A stretch of DNA of 64,000 nucleotides from Hermatobates lingyangjiaoensis (GCA_026182355.1 JAPFBL010001105.1:1-64000), one strand, 5' to 3'. Positions 31,573 to 42,115 are shown, numbered from the stretch's first letter. Notes: generated by a model not told the origin, from the sequence alone. Made by a program: numbers and translations.

Positions 31573-31760
31573 ATACACTTTTTCGTTGGAAATACGATCC
31601 AAAACGGACAAACATAGTTCAAAATAGACAAAGAAACATAGAGAAATCAAAAGAACACACTTACAGTCTCTAATTTTCGGTTTTAACAGTCTTCAGGAGA
31701 GACTGTAGGTGTGTTCTTTTGTTTCTTTGTCTATATTTATATATATATATATATATATGC
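31573..31760. mobile_element. HH-B foldback, short plus arm
   Basis: The minus arm with core 31675-31696 has helix II damaged (CTGTTAAAACC). The plus arm resumes at AGACTGTAGGTGTGTTC. TA outside. Confidence 0.75.
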
Positions 31761-31769
31761 AAATCTTGT

Positions 31770-32220
31770 TTGATCTATTTAAAAATAGTTTTGTGAAGTA
31801 ACATGAAGTTTTTTGTTAATTATTAATTACTTGATATCAGCATAATGAAGCAGTTAATATTTATCAGTTTCATGATGTGTTGAATAGAATGGTTGTGAAC
31901 AGTATGTGAAGGTCAAATAATATATTAATGTTGAGACTGCGCATACAGTGTGTTTAGTAATCCTTGCCTGAGGATTCATTGATCCAGCAAATAAGGTGAC
32001 GAATGGACCCAATCAGCAGGTCTCCCTACACCCTCCTTCAGGCTGATGAGAAAGCTGATTAACCACTCTAGGTCACCAAAGATCCCTCCTACCTTTTGTG
32101 TAGTAGAGCTTTTAAAATCACAAATGGAGTGATTTTCTCTTATTTCACTATCTTTAATAAAGCTAAATTCAAGTTAATTTAGAATTAAGCGTATTTATCG
32201 AAGTAGATGCTTAGATCAGT
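31770..32220. other. No feature recognised
   Basis: Mixed sequence, no gene or known repeat seen. Confidence 0.45.
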
Positions 32221-32224
32221 AACT

Positions 32225-32990
32225 TAACCTCTATGGACGTGACCCTCCTGCACTTTTTTTACTCCTGCACCCCTGAAAAAATTTTGCTCTAACCTCGCAC
32301 CCCCTACATTTTATTTTTTGCTCAAGGATAAAAGATGTGGAATTATACAAAATTTTATCAAAAGAAGATATTTATTTTACTGAAATATATGTAAAAAAAA
32401 AAATAAGACTTTTAGACAAGAAACATTACAGATTGATATTTGAACAAACTTTACGAAAATAATAACATTTGTTTGAAGTGTAAAACAGTAAAATCTGGAA
32501 CTAGCTTCGAAATACTTAGAAAAGAATTTATTCTTTTTTTAATATGAAAAAAATCAAACATATGGATTAGAAAGGATATTCCAGATCTATATTTGTATAT
32601 AACTGACAAACAATAATTGCTTACTTAAAATATGTAAAAGATAATAGAATCAAAAAGATGACATACAAAATGTTTGCTAATGCATTTCAACTCAATGACC
32701 CTTTTGTTCCTGTTTCATTGTTATTAGTCTTTCAAATCGTGGAACTATCTTGCTGATAGCAACACGCATGTCTGCCTGTGCATTCAAACGATTTCTGGAT
32801 TTTATCTTATTTGGCAAAAGGGTGCTAAAATCCTGACTCGCATAACCATGTTATCGGTATTTCCTCAAAAAATATCATATCCTTTAAAGTGCAGAAAAAT
32901 TCATTAAACTAAGTAAATTTCTTAGGAGTTGCAGCCCTGCTTCTCGCACCCCTGGGGGGTGCGAGCACCTCTGGTTGGGAACCACTGCTC
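32225..32990. mobile_element. hAT-like non-autonomous element (tentative)
   Basis: The right end GGTGCGAGCACCTCTGGTTG then GGAACCACTG is typical of hAT ends read outwards (CAGTGGTTCCCAACC). The left part has the matching GCACCCC-rich composition, but I could not define its terminal repeat. The inside is AT-rich without transposase. Confidence 0.4.
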
Positions 32991-33149
32991 AACATTACAT
33001 ATTTATTATTTTGAAATTATTCTTAATTTTTCAAATTATTATTATATATATTTTCTATTATATTTATAATTATAGAATTCCTGGATAGATTTAGTAATCA
33101 ATGATATTTTTTTCCGTATTTGCATAGTATACGTATTTTTCATATGTTG

Positions 33150-33420
33150 TGACCTGTCGGAGGCGTGAAGTGCTAGGGTGATTCAACTGTCTAACGCGTG
33201 GGTGCGCGCATGTAGCACTACTTTGACAGTTGAACGCTGCCATTATTTGAACTGTGCTAATTTATATTTTTGTTTATGTTTTAATTGTTTTATTTTATTG
33301 TTTACCGTTTACCTAATGATGACCAATGTGGTCGAAAGCTTGTATCTATTTAGTTTTTTAACTGAGTTTGTATTCGTGTAATGTCTAATATAGTTGTTTC
33401 AATAGTTTTCTTCAAAGTTG
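33150..33420 (+). mobile_element. HH-O element (PLE 5' end)
   Basis: The leader GTGACCTGTCGGAGGCGTG...TTTGACAGTTGAACGC precedes the core at 33313. Sequence after the core reads CTTGTATCTATTTAG. Confidence 0.5.
33310..33346 (+). ncRNA. Hammerhead-like motif, family HH-O, G5 changed
   Basis: TAC, CTAATGA (33313-33319), T, helix II GACCA/TGGTC, GAAA (33334-33337), palindrome AGCT, T, GTA. The only core defect is G5 to A. Confidence 0.5.
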
Positions 33421-33814
33421 TTTTCCTATTCTCGTTATGACTTTAGGTAGATTAATTTATGAGCTACCAGTAGATTACTAGAAAATTATTAGGCGAAAAG
33501 AATATTTTCAAAATAATATAATTATTACTTATTACCGTATATAATACGATATATTATACGTTCGATATTGTATATATCGTATATATTACGATATATAATA
33601 TCGTGTTACTTACGAGCTATGCAGGCAGTTATTGTGTAGCATTTACTCATGTTTAGAGTGGAAAGGAACTAAGTTTTTCACCATGATCATGATTATATAT
33701 TGCAATTTACTTTCGACAGTACTATTCATATGCATAACTTTTTACAGACGACTACTTCAACAAGTAGTTGAAGGCTGGACTCTAGTCGGTCGTCTTCTCC
33801 TACAGTTTGGAAGT

Positions 33815-33935
33815 TGACCTGATGATGAACATAAAGTGTTCGAAACGCGTTGAATAAATTTTTTTTTATTTGTGGAGACTTATATTTATCTATTTACCCC
33901 GGTATGAGTAAATACCATATAATTACGTATTGCTC
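33815..33935 (+). mobile_element. HH-D element copy
   Basis: Ribozyme, then GAATAAA, TTTATTTGTGGAGAC and TATGAGTAAATACCATATAA, as in other HH-D and HH-F 3' parts. Confidence 0.7.
33819..33851 (+). ncRNA. Hammerhead ribozyme-like motif, family HH-D
   Basis: CTGATGA (33819-33825), T, helix II GAACA/TGTTC, GAAA (33842-33845), ACGCGT, T. Helix I is poor. Confidence 0.6.
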
Positions 33936-34139
33936 AACTAATTAGTCAAAAGTATTTCTTTATGGGGTCCCATAATGAGTTGACAAAGATCTTACCAAGA
34001 AATCGACATCGTGTAGTGCACTAAATTTGCGTTTTCATTTAAAACAATATTTTCGAACTGAGTTGAGTTGAGTCTTTCAAGAGAAAATCAATTAATCACA
34101 AACAAGAAAAAAAGAAATTCGCTGAAAAATGTAAGCATA

Positions 34140-34520
34140 TTATTTTTTTGGGGGGGGGCCCATGGTTTGAAGTAATGGTAGGTCTGGTAATGGTGCTTCA
34201 GAAGTGAGTAGGGGGGGAGGAAGAGTTCTGTTCTCCCAACTCTTTTATTTATTTTCCCTTATAGGGTCGTCATTTTGAAAAATGGTTTTAGGGTCAGCAT
34301 TGGATGGAGGGCATAGTGTTCCTCCCAGGAGCGGATATATCAAAACCATGAGCTTGTCACGAGCGGATACCGGTTCTTTTTTTGAAAAAAAAAAAAAAAC
34401 ACTACTCACCTCCAAATTGTTTCCCCCTCCCCCACCTCTCTTTGCCTTCAAAACCCACTAATTGGTCCACTCTATTATAACAACGCAGAAATTACCAAAC
34501 ATGTTTCATACTCTAAACGA
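34140..34520. other. G/C-run island, no gene supported
   Basis: Poly-G at 34151, G-rich 34211, poly-A 34385, C-rich 34425. The frame on the minus strand crosses these runs. Confidence 0.4.
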
Positions 34521-34683
34521 ATTCTTTTCTCATCCTTTCAATCAATCTTTTTTTTTTACTTTAGTGGATGAATAATTTTTAAAAAAGAACATCAAAGGCT
34601 GAAAGCATTACAAAAAATACTACAAGGATATTTAGTTTAAAATATTAAATGATGAAATTAAATAAGTTATAAGTGCTCAAAAT

Positions 34684-35005
34684 GAGGCCGGGTAGGCTCA
34701 GTGGTTAAAGTAATGGCCTTCAGACTGGCAGGTCCAGGGTTCGATACCCATATGGCTCTCAGAAATCAAATAATCTGAGCACATCAGAAAGGATGTTACA
34801 AAGTCGGTCTCGAGCCTGTACAATGCCAGGTATTCCACTTGTGTCTAGGAAAATTTAAGAGTCCCATTGTAGAAGCAACAGGTAATGTGGTTTGTCTATT
34901 ACTAAAATGGGTGCCAAATAATAAACGAGCCAATATTTCCGCCCCTAAAACAAAAGCACTAAAAGGTGATAGCCTTATAATTATGGGTCTTGGATAACAA
35001 ACAAA
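34684..35005 (+). mobile_element. tRNA-derived SINE, tail type 2
   Basis: The A box GTAGGCTCAGTGGTTAA and B box GGGTTCGATACCC are well kept. The body is shortened. The tail GGTAATGTGGTTTGTCTATT, ATGGGTGCCAAATAATAAA, GCACTAAAAGGTGATAGCC matches 9460-9597. Confidence 0.85.
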
Positions 35006-35129
35006 CATAAGTTTTGTTATTCTTTTTCAGCATTCCGAACCAATTTTTTTACTTCTTCGTTGTGGCCAACCTGTACATATTCTGTGAAGCTGTCCAGCTG
35101 GGATTTTGTCTTCTCGCCACTCAACTTCC

Positions 35130-35170
35130 TTTCCTGAGGATGACCGTTAAAATGGTCGAAATATTGAATG
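35130..35170 (+). ncRNA. Hammerhead ribozyme-like motif, family HH-P
   Basis: TTC, CTGAGGA (35134-35140), T, helix II GACC/GGTC, GAAA (35158-35161), ATAT, T, GAA. Helix I is TTC/GAA. Confidence 0.6.
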
Positions 35171-35234
35171 TGAGTCCTAGTTTCTGTCTTTTATTCGTAT
35201 TTCTCAAAGTTTTCAGAGAAGAATAACTGCTTTC

Positions 35235-35365
35235 AGTTGGGTTTTTGACTCTGACGAAGACCGCTTGTTACGATTAAAAGATCTTAGTCTTGTTTTCCTA
35301 TTTCTTATTGTGGTTTGATCATTGATTGTTATTTCACGTGTTTATGTGAAATCTTTATATATATA
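35235..35365 (+). mobile_element. HH-A element copy, GAAA altered
   Basis: CTGACGA (35251-35257) and GACCG are kept, but the 3' side reads CGATTAAAAG. Ends CTTTATATATATA. Confidence 0.8.
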
Positions 35366-35757
35366 TACTATATATGTACTATGTATGACAATATATATAT
35401 ATGAAGTCCAAAACCACAAAAAAAATAAAAACAAATGAAATAGATGCTTTAAGTTCTGTATGGCCTCATAGAGAAAACAAAGAAAGAAAAAAGAAGCCAA
35501 CAGAAAAGTAACGTGGTACCTTTTGGTATCTTTTCTGCCTTGTTGTTTTTTTTTTTTTATTATCTTTATGTGTTTTTTCTTTTTTCCTACTCCTTGTTTG
35601 CTTTCTGAACACATAAAGGTAAAGGCTCAAACATTTATTCTTTCTTTTTCTTTGTCCTGTTTTTTTAGACTCATTGTTTACATCACTGTTTAGTTGTGAT
35701 TTTTGGGCATAAGTAATATTATATAAGAAGTGTAGTAATAACTATATCAAAAATTGG

Positions 35758-35880
35758 GTTTATTGACTCAGACGAAGACCGCTTGTTACGTTGAAAGATC
35801 TTAGTCATGTTTCCCATTTCTTATTTTGGTTTTGATCATTGATTATTAATTTCACTGTTTATGTGAAAGCTTTTTATATA
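35758..35880 (+). mobile_element. HH-A element copy, CTGA altered
   Basis: The core reads CTCAGACGA (U4 lost) and helix II has lost one base. Ends at TA. Confidence 0.75.
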
Positions 35881-35929
35881 TATATATATATATATAAACA
35901 TTATATAATAGTTATATATAAACATTATC

Positions 35930-36840
35930 AATAACGACTGAGAACTCTTTTGTGAAAGAGCTCAACTTAAGTCCAAAATGTAATCTACAAGTATTCACAG
36001 TCCATGTTACATATCAATACATAGTGGTTATAAAGATCGAAGATTGATTATTTAGAATGTTAAATGTAATAACTGAAATGAACACTAAGTATATTTACTA
36101 TAAATATAGCTCTAACTTGATAAGAAAAACAGAGTCAGTGATAATACCATGTTTTTATATAACTTGTTTGATCAACAATTGTATATTAATGACTAATACT
36201 ATGATGACAATGACTTGAAAGCTTAACATCCGAAACATAAGTAAACTAGCTGCAATTGTTCAAAACACATCATTTTAATTACAACTAAATATATATATTA
36301 TAGTAAAACTAGTTTAAAAGCCTCATAAGAACAAGGTACGTGCAATCAAGTCAATTGATCTTAATACAAACTTATATATATATATCTATATATATATATA
36401 TATATAAATATATATATTATATATATATATATATATCACACACGAAAAGAGAAAAACAAATAAAAACACATACAAAAAAGACTGCTTTTTATATATATTT
36501 GTTGTATTCATTTTTTTAATCTCAATAATGAAGCATTACTGATTGTTAATCAACTAAAATATTTGAACAGTAGTTCTACAGCAAAAGTTCTGATCACTCT
36601 AAACTGTTAAAGTTAGTTGTGGACTACGTGTCGGAGACGAGTCAAACAGAGGCAGTAGTTTCTTTTACACCTACGTCACGTACCCATCCAACTGGTCTCA
36701 ATTGTTTTATTAGCAATATCGAATAGCATTTGTAACTGTGTTTCAAATTCTCTTGTCTTCTTCATTTGACAAAGTAATATATTTCAACCAACCATCCTTT
36801 TTTTAAAAAAAATTAGCAATTCTCATGAATTCATAATTCA
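35930..36840. other. No gene recognised; TA tracts at 36370-36438
   Basis: At 36203-36232 TGATGACAATGACTTGAAAGCTT resembles a decayed HH-O/Q core. Otherwise AT-rich. Confidence 0.4.
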
Positions 36841-36909
36841 TAAACAAATATATATCTAATCAGTCAAATATATATATATATATAATAAATATATATATAT
36901 ATATATATA

Positions 36910-37030
36910 TAATCAGTTAGCTTCAGCTACTCAAAGGACTACTTCTGCCCGATGACGACGAATGTCGAAATATCGTTGTGAGTCATTTGTGTGTGTCTTT
37001 ATTTGTTTTTTCTCTTTCCTGTGTGAACTA
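36910..37030 (+). mobile_element. HH-I element copy, U4 changed
   Basis: CCGATGA (about 36949-36955), C, GAC/GTC with loop GAAT, GAAA, ATAT, C, GTTGTGAGTC. Ends in (CTAT)n and (TA)n. Confidence 0.7.
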
Positions 37031-37042
37031 TCTATCTATCTA

Positions 37043-37091
<49 letters not shown>
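37043..37091. repeat. (TA)n microsatellite
   Basis: Pure TA between an HH-I 3' end and an HH-A foldback. Confidence 0.95.
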
Positions 37092-37094
<3 letters not shown>

Positions 37095-37344
37095 CAAACC
37101 ACACTAAGAAATGGGAAAACAAGACTAAGATCTTTCAACCGTAACAAGCGGTCTTCGTCAGAGTCAAAAACACAACTGAACACTAGATGCAGAAAACATC
37201 TGGTGAGGAGTTGAGAAGAGTGGGAGGGAAGAGTGGTATTTTATTACCGCTTGTTACGGTTGAAAGATCTTAGTCTTGTTTTCCCATTTCTTATTGTGGT
37301 TTGATCATTGATTGTTGTTTCACGTGTTTATGTGAAATCTTTTT

Positions 37345-37350
<6 letters not shown>
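37091..37350. mobile_element. HH-A foldback, plus arm starting inside helix II
   Basis: The minus arm includes part of the leader. The plus arm begins TTACCGCTTGTTACGGTTG (about 37246) and lacks CTGACGA. TA follows at 37346-37393. Confidence 0.8.
37123..37165 (-). ncRNA. Hammerhead ribozyme-like motif, family HH-A
   Basis: CTGACGA (37161-37155), A, GACCG/CGGTT, GAAA (37136-37133), AGATCT, T, AGTC with GACT. Matches the family consensus throughout. Confidence 0.7.
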
Positions 37351-37394
<44 letters not shown>

Positions 37395-37465
37395 CAGATT
37401 CAATAATATATCAACCGTTTGAGAGAATAAGTGTGTTCTCTAATCGGGATTCGGTCATTTTTATA

Positions 37466-37618
37466 GGACATAGTACAGGCACGGGACCGACGGTTTAACG
37501 ACCGACGTGCTCAGATTTATTCACCTCCCGCGTGAATAAATCGACAGCCTGGTGGGGATCGAACCCCGGTCTTATCAGTTCAGAGGTGAGGACGTTACCA
37601 CTGAGCTAACCTGGCCCC
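37466..37618 (-). mobile_element. tRNA-derived SINE, tail-less, inside a foldback loop
   Basis: The minus strand has an A box TTAGCTCAGTGGTAACG and B box GGGTTCGATCCCC, then CGATTTATTCACGCGGG and GTCGGTCCCGTGCC. It is bordered by GTGTGTTCTCTAATCGGGAT (37428-37450) and its complement (37632-37655). Confidence 0.85.
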
Positions 37619-37879
37619 TAGAAAATTGACTGAATCCCGATTAGAGAACACACCGATATATAATTTTTTTTTTGTCATTCCTTTTTTACTTTTACTTTAT
37701 TAATTTTAATATGATTTATATACTTTTCACATTTTTTATAATTTTTTCATTAGACTTATTTTTATTTAAATAATTTTGATTTTTACTCGTTCCTTTTACG
37801 TCTTAATTTGGCTCTTCATTTCCTTCCCTCCCTTCCCGCTTGGTGTTAAGTGTGGGGTACTGGCTGCGGTCCCGATTCA

Positions 37880-38001
37880 GTCGCCGCCCTGTCTTCCTGC
37901 GGACTCTTCGCTCTTCACCCCTCCTGATGACGACGATGTCGAAATATCGATGTGAGTTTTTGTCTGTGTCTTTCTGTGTGTTTCCTTCGTTTTGAATTTA
38001 T

Positions 38002-38005
<4 letters not shown>
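37880..38005 (+). mobile_element. HH-I element copy
   Basis: The leader (CGCCCTGTCTTCCTGCGGAC, CTCTTCACCCCTC) and the tail (GTGTTTCCTTCGTTTTGAA) match 14278-14420 in reverse. TA follows. Confidence 0.85.
37916..37953 (+). ncRNA. Hammerhead ribozyme-like motif, family HH-I
   Basis: CTGATGA (37924-37930), C, GAC/GTC with loop GAT, GAAA (37941-37944), ATAT, C. Helix I is imperfect in this copy. Confidence 0.65.
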
Positions 38006-38060
<55 letters not shown>

Positions 38061-38084
38061 ATATCTATATATATCGTGAAATGG

Positions 38085-38425
38085 TGACTAATAGGAGAGT
38101 AGAGTTTGTAGGTCCATGCGTGCGGTCCCAGTTACCCGCTGCCCAGGGAAGCCTCAGTTATTCCGCCAGTGGGTACAGAGGTTGCACAGTCCCTCTGTGA
38201 AATATGATTATTGGCAGAAAACATGAGCCTCACATTGCAGCGAACTCCCGTTCCCTTTCTATTTTTGATTTTTGTGGTGGTTGGGTGTTGGTTTTGTCTA
38301 TTTTTTGCTGCGGAAATTGAATTTATTTTAATTGATACTATCATTTGTCTTCCTTGAAAAGTAGCCTTTGTCTTCATGTCAATGGGGCTAGAGGTTGTAC
38401 AGTCCCTCTTAATTAAAAGATGTTG
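38085..38425. other. Unassigned segment between TA tracts
   Basis: GAGGTTGCACAGTCCCTCT (38177) recurs as GAGGTTGTACAGTCCCTCT (38391). It could be part of a further PLE leader. No gene recognised. Confidence 0.35.
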
Positions 38426-38450
38426 ACACTCGACTCCAACTTAAATATAA

Positions 38451-38481
<31 letters not shown>

Positions 38482-38486
38482 AAAAA

Positions 38487-38702
38487 AGCTTTCACATAAA
38501 CACGTGAAATAACAATCAATGATCAAACCACAATAAGAAATGGGAAAACAAGACTAAGATCTTTCAACCGCGTAACAAGCGCCTTCGTCAGAGTCCAAAA
38601 ACCCAACTGAGTCAAAAAAACTCAGTTGTTTTTGACTCTGACGAAGACCGCTTGTTACGTTGAAAGATCTTAGTCTTGTTTTCCATTTCTTATTGTGGTT
38701 TG

Positions 38703-38710
<8 letters not shown>
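38487..38710. mobile_element. HH-A foldback
   Basis: Minus arm 38487-38611 (helix II with a two-base insertion) and plus arm 38625-38706, TA at both ends. Confidence 0.85.
38634..38675 (+). ncRNA. Hammerhead ribozyme-like motif, family HH-A, one base short in helix II
   Basis: GACT, CTGACGA (38638-38644), GACCG against CGTT, GAAA (38662-38665), AGATCT, T, AGTC. Confidence 0.5.
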
Positions 38711-38742
<32 letters not shown>

Positions 38743-38751
38743 GATATAAAA

Positions 38752-38890
38752 GGCAGCAGATCCACTTTAAACAGGTATCATTAAATTAACCGCATCTCGG
38801 CATTTACGATCTTAAGACTGAGAGATTCAATCCTACGAACTAACCCCCCCTAAACAGGTTCAACTGGAAAAGGAGTTGTCCAAGTGACAT
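38752..38890 (-). pseudogene. PLE N-terminal ORF fragment
   Basis: The ATG at 38890 starts a frame related to MSLGQL.FQLN...RRIESLSLKIVNAE. It carries at least one frame error at the C run 38845-38851, and ends before (TA)n 38701-38741. Confidence 0.6.
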
Positions 38891-38974
38891 GTTAAATTAA
38901 AATCGATGACTCATGCTTAGTCCATTGCTATTAATAATTAAAAGGATTAGTAACATATATATATATATATATAT

Positions 38975-39165
38975 ATAGGTGTGTTCTCTAATCGGGTTCG
39001 GTCAATTTTCCAGGATAAAAAATCAAACTCTCGTGCCAACGTTTCGGTTTTATTTAAAACCTTTTTCATAGGCATCTCTCCATATAGGAACGTTGGCAAC
39101 GAGAGTTTGATTTTTTATCCTTGAAAATTTGACCGAACCCCCGATTAGAGAACACACCTATTCTA
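38975..39165. mobile_element. HH-L foldback
   Basis: GTGTGTTCTCTAATCGGGTT...AAACTCTCGTGCC and its inverse are separated by the HH-L core. Confidence 0.8.
39034..39078 (-). ncRNA. Hammerhead-like motif, family HH-L (U3/A8 class, one extra base)
   Basis: On the minus strand: TGCC, TATGAAAAA, helix II GGTTTT/AAAACC with loop AAAT, GAAA (39045-39042), ACGT, T, GGCA. Helix I TGCC/GGCA is perfect. The first box is one base longer than in the other families. Confidence 0.45.
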
Positions 39166-39227
39166 TCAAACGGTCGATATATTATTGAATCTGTTATATA
39201 TATATATATATATATAATATATATAGC

Positions 39228-39339
39228 AGCAGTTTGCTTCTCAACGCGAGTACTTCGCACTTCTTCCCGATGACGACGGATGTCGAAATATCGAAGTGAG
39301 TTCTGTAGTGTCTTTCTGTGTTCTTTTCTCTGTGTTAAA

Positions 39340-39350
<11 letters not shown>
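39228..39350 (+). mobile_element. HH-I element copy, U4 changed
   Basis: CCGATGA, C, GAC/GTC with loop GGAT, GAAA (39285-39288), ATAT, C. Helix I CTTC/GAAG is perfect. Ends at (TA)n 39343-39379. Confidence 0.75.
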
Positions 39351-39378
<28 letters not shown>

Positions 39379-39382
<4 letters not shown>

Positions 39383-39510
39383 AGATTGAATTTACGGCCT
39401 ATTGTTTTTTTAATTAATTTTTTGGATAACTTTTCCAAAGTCCTTAAGAGTCTTTTAACTTCACAAGGAACTAGGTACATCAACTCACCATACGTTTTGT
39501 TTCCGTTCTT
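39379..39510 (-). pseudogene. PLE N-terminal ORF fragment
   Basis: TYGELMYLVPCEVKRLLRTL, EKLSKKLIKKTIGRKFNL, then TA. Same GEL.Y..P and LEKL layout as the other copies. Confidence 0.65.
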
Positions 39511-39549
39511 ATATCTCCTGATGACAGCTCAAACTGACAAATAGAGACT

Positions 39550-40260
39550 GTAAGATTGTGTTTTTCATTTCTCTATGTTTCTTTAACCACATTAAGCTCT
39601 ATATAAGTAGATTATCATGTAAAAGTATGAAACATGACCAAAATACATTCATACGTAAGAAGATCATATATATATATATAGATGAAGAAATAGGGTCTCA
39701 TATAACAGTAGTGAAAATAACTTTCCAATAATAAAATGATTTATTTTTATTTCCAATAAATACAATTTATATAACAACTGCTCAACTCATAAGGGTATTT
39801 CGGTGAAGCTATTTTTATAATAAAACTCTCATTAGCTAAGAGATTTTAACGAAATTATAAATAATATGATAAAATCTAATTTAGTTTTAATTGTTATTTC
39901 GTTCTGTTTTATCGCAATTTCTTATTTTGGCATCTGGTAGTGACGTAAGTAAATGAGATTTTAGTTTATTATTTCTAAATGTGATTCATTTAAAATATGT
40001 TATAACATTTCTGTAATTGGTCCGTGTTATATAGAAAGATATACCATTCAGTATTGCACTTTTATAAAGTCAACATTTAAATATGTATTTTTGTGATATT
40101 ATAATTCTTTTCTGATGGCTTAATGGAGCAAGGGGTTTAATATATTTTTGAGAGAAGTTTATTTCGAAGGTAGGATCATGGGATTTTTAAAAGCCTATTT
40201 AGAAGCTCACATGGATCCAGAGGGAATTGGCTCGAATTTATAGGAGTCAGTGTAATGAAA
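39550..40260. other. AT-rich, no gene recognised
   Basis: Nothing beyond short TA runs. Confidence 0.5.
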
Positions 40261-40264
40261 TAAT

Positions 40265-40620
40265 TTATCCTGAGGTCATTGATAGTGGTAACAAACAGGG
40301 TTGGAGAGAAGCTAGGCCAAAGGGGTCTAATAACAGGGGGGTGGGGGGGTGGGTCTGATTAGCTCCTGAGTGGCATTGGGTATGGGCCAGAGGCAGCGCT
40401 TTCACACTACTCCTCCGCCCCAAAAAAACCACTTGGTTGGCTTTACCGATAAAAGTAACCCCCCCTCCCCCCACCCTACCTTCCCATAAAAGTTCATAAC
40501 ATGATCTCGATTGCCGTAAATAGGTCGTCAAGCCCTCTTCGTCTTTCCCTTGATCTACTTTCACTACTTGTCGTTCAATGACCTTTCCTTTAATCTATTC
40601 CAATCCTACGATAACACTGT
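40265..40620. other. G/C-run island, no gene supported
   Basis: GGGGGGTGGGGGGGTGGG at 40336 and CCCCCCCTCCCCCC at 40460. The minus frame across it has no domain. Confidence 0.35.
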
Positions 40621-40800
40621 GCCTAATCCTAAATGAAAATCCTATTCAATGACAAGATTATATGCATCCCCAGGATCCTAGTTTGTTCAACAAGTTTCAA
40701 TTTTGCGTATTACTTACGCAATATTCTCTCTTATGAACACTGAATAATAATATTCAAATAAAATTATAATCCACTGTATAATAATGTTCCTGGACTCTTT

Positions 40801-41008
40801 TAGGGTAGTAGTAGTAGTAGTAGTAGGTAACTCTGTAGGTGACAGTGACAGTCCCACAAGTGTAAAACACAGGCCGAACATTGTGTGCTTAGTGTAACCA
40901 CACAATGACGATTGATTGTATATTGGGAGTCCTAAATTTTTCCTAAATCAAGTGTATTTAGAGTAGCGATCTTTAACAAGTACCTGACATCATACAGTGC
41001 TCAGATAC
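40801..41008 (-). mobile_element. SINE tail and partial body, tail type 1, ending in (TAG)n
   Basis: In reverse: CTCGAGCACTG-like body, TAAATACACTTG, AGGACTCCCAATATAC, ACACAATGTTCGGCCTGTG, CTGTCACTGTCACC. The tRNA head is absent, replaced at 41008 by an HH-A copy. Confidence 0.7.
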
Positions 41009-41009
41009 A

Positions 41010-41115
41010 GTCAAAAACTGAGTTGGGTTTTTGACTCTGACGAAGACCGCTTGTTACGGTTGAAAGATCTTAGTCTTGTTTTCCCATTTCTTATTGTGGT
41101 TTGATCTACTATATA
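41010..41115 (+). mobile_element. HH-A element copy
   Basis: Starts at GTCAAAAACTGAGTTGG (short inverted lead-in) and ends in TA-rich DNA at 41107. Confidence 0.8.
41033..41075 (+). ncRNA. Hammerhead ribozyme-like motif, family HH-A
   Basis: GACT, CTGACGA (41037-41043), A, GACCG/CGGTT, GAAA (41062-41065), AGATCT, T, AGTC. Full consensus. Confidence 0.7.
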
Positions 41116-41169
41116 TAAGATTTACTATATATATATATATATAGTAAATAAAAATCGGGAAGATAGTCC

Positions 41170-41355
41170 AAACTAGACAGAATACCGAGTTCAAAATCGA
41201 AGAAGATTAATAAAGCCTACAAGCTTTAATTTCTGGGCAACTCCCAAAGTCAGTTTGCTGTAAAATTTTAGTTTTTAAGTGTGTTAATCTTCTTCGATTT
41301 TGAAATCGAATTGTGCCCAGTTTGGATCGTTTTTTCGATTTTTAAGTGATATATA
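41170..41355. repeat. Foldback, PLE-like but unclassified
   Basis: TTCAAAATCGAAGAAGATTAA and its inverse AATCTTCTTCGATTTTGAA flank a 60-nt centre. GGATCGTTTTTTCGATTTTT at the end recalls the HH-B/H tails. No ribozyme core found. Confidence 0.6.
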
Positions 41356-41365
41356 TATATATATT

Positions 41366-41515
41366 TCGTTGAACAGCTGACCGTATTTCGCTGATGTCAT
41401 TTTCTTCACTAGTTTTTCAAGGTTTCTGAAATCATCAACATCAGCGAAATACGGTCAGCTGTTCAACGAAATATGCTTAAAAGAAGGACTGCTTCCAAAT
41501 TTTACAAATATATAT
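41366..41515. pseudogene. PLE N-terminal fragment in a foldback
   Basis: The plus arm (41408-41511) reads SRFLKSSTSAKYGQLFNEI then CLKEGLLPNFT before (TA)n. The minus arm covers only the middle part. A clear example of the recurring end point after LLP..T. Confidence 0.7.
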
Positions 41516-41532
41516 ATATATATATATAAAAC

Positions 41533-41710
41533 AAACACTTTTTCTTCTTCTCGGAGTTTGGTCAGGGTAAATATATGGAATCACCTTTTTGCCAACGTTT
41601 CGTCTTTATTTTAAGTCTTAAAATAAAGACGAAACGTTGGCAAAAAGGTGATTCCATATATTTACCCTGACCAAACTCCGAGAAGAAGAAAAAGTGTTTG
41701 TTAATATTTT
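41533..41710. mobile_element. HH-C palindrome centred in ribozyme helix II
   Basis: Arms TTCTTCTTCTCGGAGTTTGG...CGTCTTTATTTTAAG and the exact inverse meet at about 41612. CTGAGGATG is absent from both arms, so neither half is a complete hammerhead. Near-perfect arms imply a recent origin. Confidence 0.85.
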
Positions 41711-41731
41711 GTGGTCAAGAAAACAGTACCG

Positions 41732-41761
<30 letters not shown>

Positions 41762-41763
<2 letters not shown>

Positions 41764-42002
41764 GAACTAAGGAACAAACACACTTACTGTCTCTAATTTT
41801 CGGTTGAACCGTCATCAGGAGAGTTGAGAAAGGGACACGAAGCGCACTTGTGAAGTGACGGTTGGAGAGCGCTTGATGTCCCTTTGTCAACTCTCGTGAT
41901 GACGATTCAACCGAAAATTAGTGACAGTAAGTGTGTTTGTTCCTTAGTTCTATGTTTGTTATTCATCGTGAAACGTTTGTTGTCCTTTTGGATCGTTTTC
42001 CT
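41762..42002. mobile_element. HH-B2 foldback
   Basis: Minus arm with an intact core, plus arm with CTCGTGATGACG (core altered). The outer end GATCGTTTTCCTGTTTACAA runs into TA. Sister foldback at 63200-63475. Confidence 0.8.
41790..41822 (-). ncRNA. Hammerhead ribozyme-like motif, family HH-B2
   Basis: CTGATGA (41818-41812), C, helix II GGT/ACC with loop TCA, GAAA (41801-41798), AATT, A. Helix I TCTC/GAGA. Confidence 0.65.
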
Positions 42003-42081
42003 GTTTACAATATATATATATATATATATATAGATAATATAGACAAAGAAACATAGAGAAATCAAAAGAACACACTTACTG

Positions 42082-42115
42082 TCTCTAATTTTCGGTTTGA
42101 ACCGTCTTCAGGAGA
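42082..42115 (-). ncRNA. Hammerhead ribozyme-like motif, family HH-B
   Basis: TCTC, CTGAAGA (42111-42105), C, helix II GGT/ACC, GAAA (42093-42090), AATT, A, GAGA. Confidence 0.7.
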
